Source: an uncultured Rhodospirillales bacterium (lineage in GTDB: Bacteria; Pseudomonadota; Alphaproteobacteria; Rhodospirillales; Defluviicoccaceae). Taken from it: a DNA stretch of 9,219 bases. The position numbers and the translations under genes are program-made. The stretch spans positions 1 through 9,219 of the forward strand of contig CAKZLS010000169.1 in assembly GCA_937127205.1 (NCBI GenBank), read 5' to 3'. Below, one piece after another: positions 5,107 to 9,219 of the stretch (positions are counted from its first letter, which is position 1; the number at the start of each line of letters is the position of its first letter). Under the pieces are notes generated by a model, which was given only the letters and a program-made list of their open reading frames with translations, ran no database searches and was not told where the DNA came from.

Positions 5107-7028
5107 CAGACACGCGTGCGATGACCTTGTCCAAACACCTGGGTCGCGCGCTTCGCCTCGTGGTCCCTTTATTGGTAGTGACGATGGTGGTGGCGTCTGC
5201 GCGCGCCGAGACTGACGAACCTCCCGTTCGTCCCAGTACACCCGAGCCCGCGGCGGCAACCTCCGCTTCGGCCGCCGGCACCGGCGACCTTGAAGCGGGC
5301 GATGAAACAGAAGGCATCTCATATGAGTTAAATATCGATGGCATTGACGATGAAAACATCAAGGACCTCATGAGAGAAAGCTCTCAACTCATCTCTCTCA
5401 GGGATCGACCTCCGCGAACGCTTTCGGGGCTTAATCAGCGTGCCCAACGAGATGTAGAACGCTTTGGTCAGGTGCTGCGATCGGAAGGCTACTATGAAGG
5501 AACCATCACACACAGAATAGACACCAATGCGGATCCTGTCCTCGTAACGATCGATATCAAGCTTGGCCCGCCGTTTCTGCTCAGTGCCTTCGATATCAAA
5601 TACGTCGGGCCGTTCGCCGATGATCCTTCGCCGCCGATACCACCGCTCGAAGAACTCGGTCTGGAGTTGGACAAGCGGGCGGAGGGAGCGAAGGTTGTGG
5701 CCGCCGGTACCAAGCTTCTACGGATTCTTCGCAACGACGCGCGGCCCCTCGCCAAACGAACCGATCGCAAGGCGATTGCGGATTTCAAGACACATACACT
5801 AACGGTCGAGGAGTCAGTCGACCCCGGACCCCGAGCCTCATACGGCGCGGTTACCGTTACTGGTCTGGAACGCACAAACGAATCCTACGTCCGGCAGTGG
5901 ATCCCTTGGAAAGAGGGCGAACCGTACAAGCAGAGTCAAATGAACAAGCTGCAATCCGATCTTGTCGGCACCGGTTTGTTTTCTTCCGTGATTGTGACGC
6001 ACGCCAAAACCGTAGACGAAAATGGTGAGATCGATATCACCATCGACCTGGAGGAAGACAAACCGCGCACCGTCGGGGCGACGATCGGGTACTCCACGGA
6101 CCGCGGCCCGGGCGGCAAGGCGTTTTGGCGGCATAACAATTTGTTTGGCAACAACGAACAGCTTGAACTATCCGCGCAGGCGGATTTCCTGGAGCAGCGA
6201 GGGGCGATCCAATACGTGCGTCCAAATTTCGGCAGGCCCGGTAGGGCCGTTTATGCCCGTGCGGAGGCCGGCAATAGCGATACCGACGCTTACAAGGGGT
6301 TCGACAGCCAGTTGTCCGGCGGTGTCCGCTGGCCGGTCTCGAAACGCTGGAAGGCATCGGTTGGCGGTCTCGTAGAATACAGTGATCTAAAAGCCAATGA
6401 TGATGACGAATTCCAACAAGTGCTGCTGTGGGGGGTGCCGGGAAACCTCAGGTTCGATGGCACCGACAACGAGCTCAACCCGAAGATTGGCGTACGCTTG
6501 GACCTCACTCTTGTACCCTATGTCGGCACCTCGGATCAGCTGTTGACCTTCAACTACAGTGAAGTTGGGGTTTCCGGCTACTACCCACTTGATGAGGCAA
6601 AGCGATACATCCTTGCAGGACGAACGCGGGTGGCATCGTTGGTGGGAGAAAAAAGAAGAGATATTCCCGCTAACAAACGCATCTATGCGGGTGGTGGCGA
6701 CTCGATCCGCGGCTACGGCTATCAGTTGGTCGGCCCGCTGAACGACGACGACGACCCGATCGGCGGCCGCTCCAAGATCGAGTTTACCGGAGAGCTTCGC
6801 GCCCAGGTGTATGGTGATTTCGGGATTGTCCCCTTCTTCGCGGCAGGAAACGCCTATGACTCGGTACTGCCGGAATTGTCCGAAGAATTTCAATGGGCCG
6901 CAGGTCTGGGATTCCGTTACTACACGTCTTTCGGTCCGATTAGGCTGGACGTCGCGTTCCCCCTCAATCGGCGTAGCGGGGTCGACGATTTCTTTCAGCT
7001 TTACTTCGGCATCGGGCAGGCTTTCTGA
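5103..7028 (+). CDS. tamA: TamA, outer-membrane component of the translocation and assembly module (Omp85 family)
   Basis: The product is 641 residues from the ATG at 5103. Residues 1-35 are a signal peptide with a basic start (LSKHLGRALR), a hydrophobic core and an ARA cleavage site. A Pro/Ala/Glu-rich linker follows (36-72). The periplasmic part (about 73-320) reads as three POTRA-like units, including LRSEGYYEGTITHRID (125-140), SYGAVTVTGLERTNESYVRQ (246-265) and LVGTGLFSSVIV (287-298). The outer-membrane barrel starts near 326 (GATIGYSTDRGPGG). It holds the Omp85 signature SIRGYGYQ at 534-541 and ends in the C-terminal phenylalanine used for outer-membrane insertion. Three POTRA units and this length fit TamA rather than BamA, which has five. 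TamA works with TamB, encoded immediately downstream with a one-base overlap, in outer-membrane protein insertion and probably lipid transport. The ribosome site is weak; a TTG at 5094 or ATG at 5121 could also be the start. Confidence 0.94.
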   Translation: MTDTRAMTLSKHLGRALRLVVPLLVVTMVVASARAETDEPPVRPSTPEPAAATSASAAGTGDLEAGDETEGISYELNIDGIDDENIKDLMRESSQLISLRDRPPRTLSGLNQRAQRDVERFGQVLRSEGYYEGTITHRIDTNADPVLVTIDIKLGPPFLLSAFDIKYVGPFADDPSPPIPPLEELGLELDKRAEGAKVVAAGTKLLRILRNDARPLAKRTDRKAIADFKTHTLTVEESVDPGPRASYGAVTVTGLERTNESYVRQWIPWKEGEPYKQSQMNKLQSDLVGTGLFSSVIVTHAKTVDENGEIDITIDLEEDKPRTVGATIGYSTDRGPGGKAFWRHNNLFGNNEQLELSAQADFLEQRGAIQYVRPNFGRPGRAVYARAEAGNSDTDAYKGFDSQLSGGVRWPVSKRWKASVGGLVEYSDLKANDDDEFQQVLLWGVPGNLRFDGTDNELNPKIGVRLDLTLVPYVGTSDQLLTFNYSEVGVSGYYPLDEAKRYILAGRTRVASLVGEKRRDIPANKRIYAGGGDSIRGYGYQLVGPLNDDDDPIGGRSKIEFTGELRAQVYGDFGIVPFFAAGNAYDSVLPELSEEFQWAAGLGFRYYTSFGPIRLDVAFPLNRRSGVDDFFQLYFGIGQAF

Positions 7029-9219
7029 TGGCACGCTTGCGCTCCGTTCTGCGCTGGATCGGCTGGGGGGTCGCTGGGTTCGCCGCCGTGTTCGTCGTGA
7101 TCGGGGTGGGGGCGTACGTCTATGTTCAGACGGAGGCTGGGCGGCAAATGCTTGCCGAGACCATCAGTACGGCATTGAGCAGCCCGGATCAGAAGGTTTC
7201 CGTGGCGGGCATCGGATCTAACCTGCCGGTGACCCTGTCAGTGGGCTCGCTGGTGGTCAGTGACGGTCAGGGGCCGTGGCTGACAGTCGACGACGCGACC
7301 ATCGATTGGCGTCCACTGGCTCTGCTTCGGGGCCGGCTTCATGTCACCGATATTGATGTCGCCGGCATTGAACTTAGGCGCCTCCCACCAGCCTCGCCCG
7401 AGGAGGTACCGGAGGAGGCTATGGCGGAGCCGCTGGAAATTCCCACGTTGCCCATCGATGTTCAGGTGGACCGCATCGACATCCGGGAAATTGCGCTTGC
7501 CGAGGCCGTGGCGGGCGAGGCCATGGTGCTCCATCTGTCAGGACAGGTGGCCGGCGAAGTGGGCGCGACGGTTCAAACCGATTTAAGGCTGGAGCGAACC
7601 AACGCCGAAAGCGTGGTGACCCTGGACAGCGAACTGGATCCGGCGGCGCAAACGCTCTCCATAGACCTCGCAGTCAGCGAGCCGGAGGGCGGCCTGATCG
7701 TCCGCTTGATCGACCTTGCCCCGTATCCTCCGATGACCGTGACCCTCAAGGGCGAGGGACCCCTGAGTGCCTGGCGGGCTAAGTTTGACGCCCGGATTGA
7801 CGGATTGGCCGATGTGACAGCCAACCTTCGTGTCGATCGCGAGCAGGTCACCGATGTTTCCTTGGAAGGCCGGGCCGACGTTGGCGGTCTGCTTGAACCC
7901 TCGCTGAAACCGATTGTTTCCGGGGGCGTCGACTTTTCTTTGGCCGCGCAATTGGAGGATCTCGACGCCGTGACCGTTAAACGGCTCAGCGCGGATACGA
8001 AAGCCGTATCGGTGTCCGGCTCGGGGCGCGCCGACCTCGCCGGCAACATGCTCGATGCCGCGGTAAAGGTGTTCGTGGCGAAGGGGGCCGATCTCGAGCC
8101 TCTATTGTCACCGTTGCGATTGGACAGCGTCGCGGGCGATGTCAAACTTTCCGGCGTATTGACCGCTCCCGCGGTGGATTTTCTGGCGACGGTGGATGAG
8201 CTGGAGGCGCCCGGCGTTGTCACCGTCGAGCGCCTGGACATTTCCGCGGAGACCGATCTCGCCGCAGCGATCATGCCCATCGATGCGCGCATTGACGCCA
8301 ACGGCCTGCGGCTGGTCGACCCCGCGGCCGCGGCACTGACCGGCGACACGGCGGCGGTCGTCGTCACCGGCGCCTATGATCAAGCATCGGCAATAATCAA
8401 GATTGAAAGCGCCCAAGTCAAAAGCGGACCGACTGAGTTGACGGCCGATGGCCGGATGGGCTTGTCGACGCAACAACTGAAGGCCGGGCTGAACGCTACC
8501 GTCGCCGACGTGTCCGATCTCGGCAAGGTGCTGGGCATGCCGCTCGCGGGACGCGCCACGCTCGCCGCCGAAACCGAGGGCAATCTGGAAACCATGACCC
8601 TCGACGGCTCGGTGCGGGGCGAAGTCTCGCAAGCTTCGCTCGGCAATGCCGAGGCGGATGAACTGCTGAGAGACGGGGTGCAGTTGGACGGAACCTTCTC
8701 GCTCGCCGGCACGGATTCGATCCGCTTCGATGCCGATGTAGAGGCCGGAAAGCTGCTTCAGGTCCATGCCGAAGGCCGGATCGAGGACACCATCGCGGTG
8801 GATGCCAAGGTGCAGGCGGACGATCTGTCCGTGTTTTCCCGCATTGCCGGAACGCCCCTCGCAGGCGCCTTGTCGATGACCGCGCAAGCCAAAGGCGATG
8901 TGGAGAATGCCACCGGATCGCTTGCCGTGACACTGCGCGGGGCCGCAGTCGATGCCTTCAAGATCCCGTCGGCGGATCTCACAATCGACGCCCGGGACTT
9001 GATGCAAAGCCCGACCGGCCGGTTGACTTTGGACGCGCGTACCGGGCCGGGACCGGTGAACCTTAGTACGGGCTTCACCCTGGCCGACTTTGCGCGTCTC
9101 AATCTGCGTGACATCAGGGGCGAGGCGCTGGGCGTTCGAATCACCGGCGACATACGCGCTCCGCTGGATGGCGGCGCCATGGCGGGGTCCCTTCGAGCGA
9201 CCTTCGAGGAGCCGTCGGG
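7028..9219 (+). CDS. tamB: TamB, inner-membrane-anchored component of the translocation and assembly module (3' truncated by window)
   Basis: The ATG at 7028 shares its A with the tamA stop (TGATG). I read the frame codon by codon to the right edge and found no stop, giving 730 codons; the rest is off the window. Residues 1-9 are basic, and 10-33 are a single membrane helix (WIGWGVAGFAAVFVVIGVGA then YVYV) that anchors the protein in the inner membrane. The QTEAGRQML segment after it is typical of TamB N-termini. The rest is periplasmic, made of repeated amphipathic beta strands rich in Val, Leu, Ala, Gly and Asp (for example LTVDDATIDWRPLALLRGRL at about 88-107). This matches the long AsmA/VPS13-like hydrophobic groove of the family. 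TamB proteins are usually 1200-1500 residues, with the conserved DUF490 domain at the C-terminus, so about half is seen. The identification rests on the partner gene, the N-terminal anchor and the strand-repeat composition. Confidence 0.92.
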   Translation, partial: MARLRSVLRWIGWGVAGFAAVFVVIGVGAYVYVQTEAGRQMLAETISTALSSPDQKVSVAGIGSNLPVTLSVGSLVVSDGQGPWLTVDDATIDWRPLALLRGRLHVTDIDVAGIELRRLPPASPEEVPEEAMAEPLEIPTLPIDVQVDRIDIREIALAEAVAGEAMVLHLSGQVAGEVGATVQTDLRLERTNAESVVTLDSELDPAAQTLSIDLAVSEPEGGLIVRLIDLAPYPPMTVTLKGEGPLSAWRAKFDARIDGLADVTANLRVDREQVTDVSLEGRADVGGLLEPSLKPIVSGGVDFSLAAQLEDLDAVTVKRLSADTKAVSVSGSGRADLAGNMLDAAVKVFVAKGADLEPLLSPLRLDSVAGDVKLSGVLTAPAVDFLATVDELEAPGVVTVERLDISAETDLAAAIMPIDARIDANGLRLVDPAAAALTGDTAAVVVTGAYDQASAIIKIESAQVKSGPTELTADGRMGLSTQQLKAGLNATVADVSDLGKVLGMPLAGRATLAAETEGNLETMTLDGSVRGEVSQASLGNAEADELLRDGVQLDGTFSLAGTDSIRFDADVEAGKLLQVHAEGRIEDTIAVDAKVQADDLSVFSRIAGTPLAGALSMTAQAKGDVENATGSLAVTLRGAAVDAFKIPSADLTIDARDLMQSPTGRLTLDARTGPGPVNLSTGFTLADFARLNLRDIRGEALGVRITGDIRAPLDGGAMAGSLRATFEEPS

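Noticed and set aside
5371..5386. TGAGAG-aaag-CTCTCA inverted repeat
   Set aside because: It lies inside the tamA coding region with only six pairs and no regulatory context; probably chance.
7573..9007. Long leftward open frames (264 and 299 codons) opposite tamB
   Set aside because: The rightward frame is continuously open from 7028 to the edge with TamB features; the leftward products are Arg/Ser- or Gly/His-rich low-information sequence typical of antisense shadows.

Overview
The window is a GC-rich stretch of bacterial chromosome. It looks like a Gram-negative, most likely an alphaproteobacterium. The grounds are a tamA-tamB pair, a TAXI-type solute-binding protein, GC-rich codon use, and a perfect match to the GGAAC-N16-CGTT element recognised by the alphaproteobacterial general-stress sigma factor EcfG. 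Genus and species cannot be read from the sequence. There is no tRNA, rRNA, insertion sequence, CRISPR array or phage gene.

Left part (1-2215). The 3' end of a gene of unknown function enters from the left edge. It overlaps, by ATGA, a gene for a polytopic membrane protein of the DUF2157 type. That pair converges, only 8 bases apart at the stop codons, with a leftward gene for an alpha/beta hydrolase.

Middle (2226-4773). The hydrolase gene follows 10 bases behind a leftward gene for a TAXI-family periplasmic binding protein, so the two are probably one transcript. No TRAP permease (DctQ/DctM) is in view. A divergent intergenic region of about 166 bases separates this pair from a rightward gene for a seven-helix MscS-type mechanosensitive channel.

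Gap 4774-5102. This is the longest stretch without an established gene. It holds the EcfG-type promoter motif, a 10-codon ORF behind a strong Shine-Dalgarno sequence, and a possible 40-codon ORF whose stop overlaps the tamA start by ATGA.

Right part (5103-9219). tamA (outer-membrane Omp85 protein with three POTRA-like regions and a 16-strand-type barrel) is followed, with a one-base TGATG overlap, by tamB (inner-membrane-anchored, periplasm-spanning beta-helical protein). tamB stays open to the right edge and is cut before its conserved C-terminal domain. The two form the translocation and assembly module, which bridges the envelope and acts in outer-membrane protein insertion and/or phospholipid transport. 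Every recognisable gene product in the window except perhaps the hydrolase and the first gene acts in or across the envelope. Nothing here is clearly a new system; the most interesting part is the regulatory and small-ORF content just upstream of tamA.
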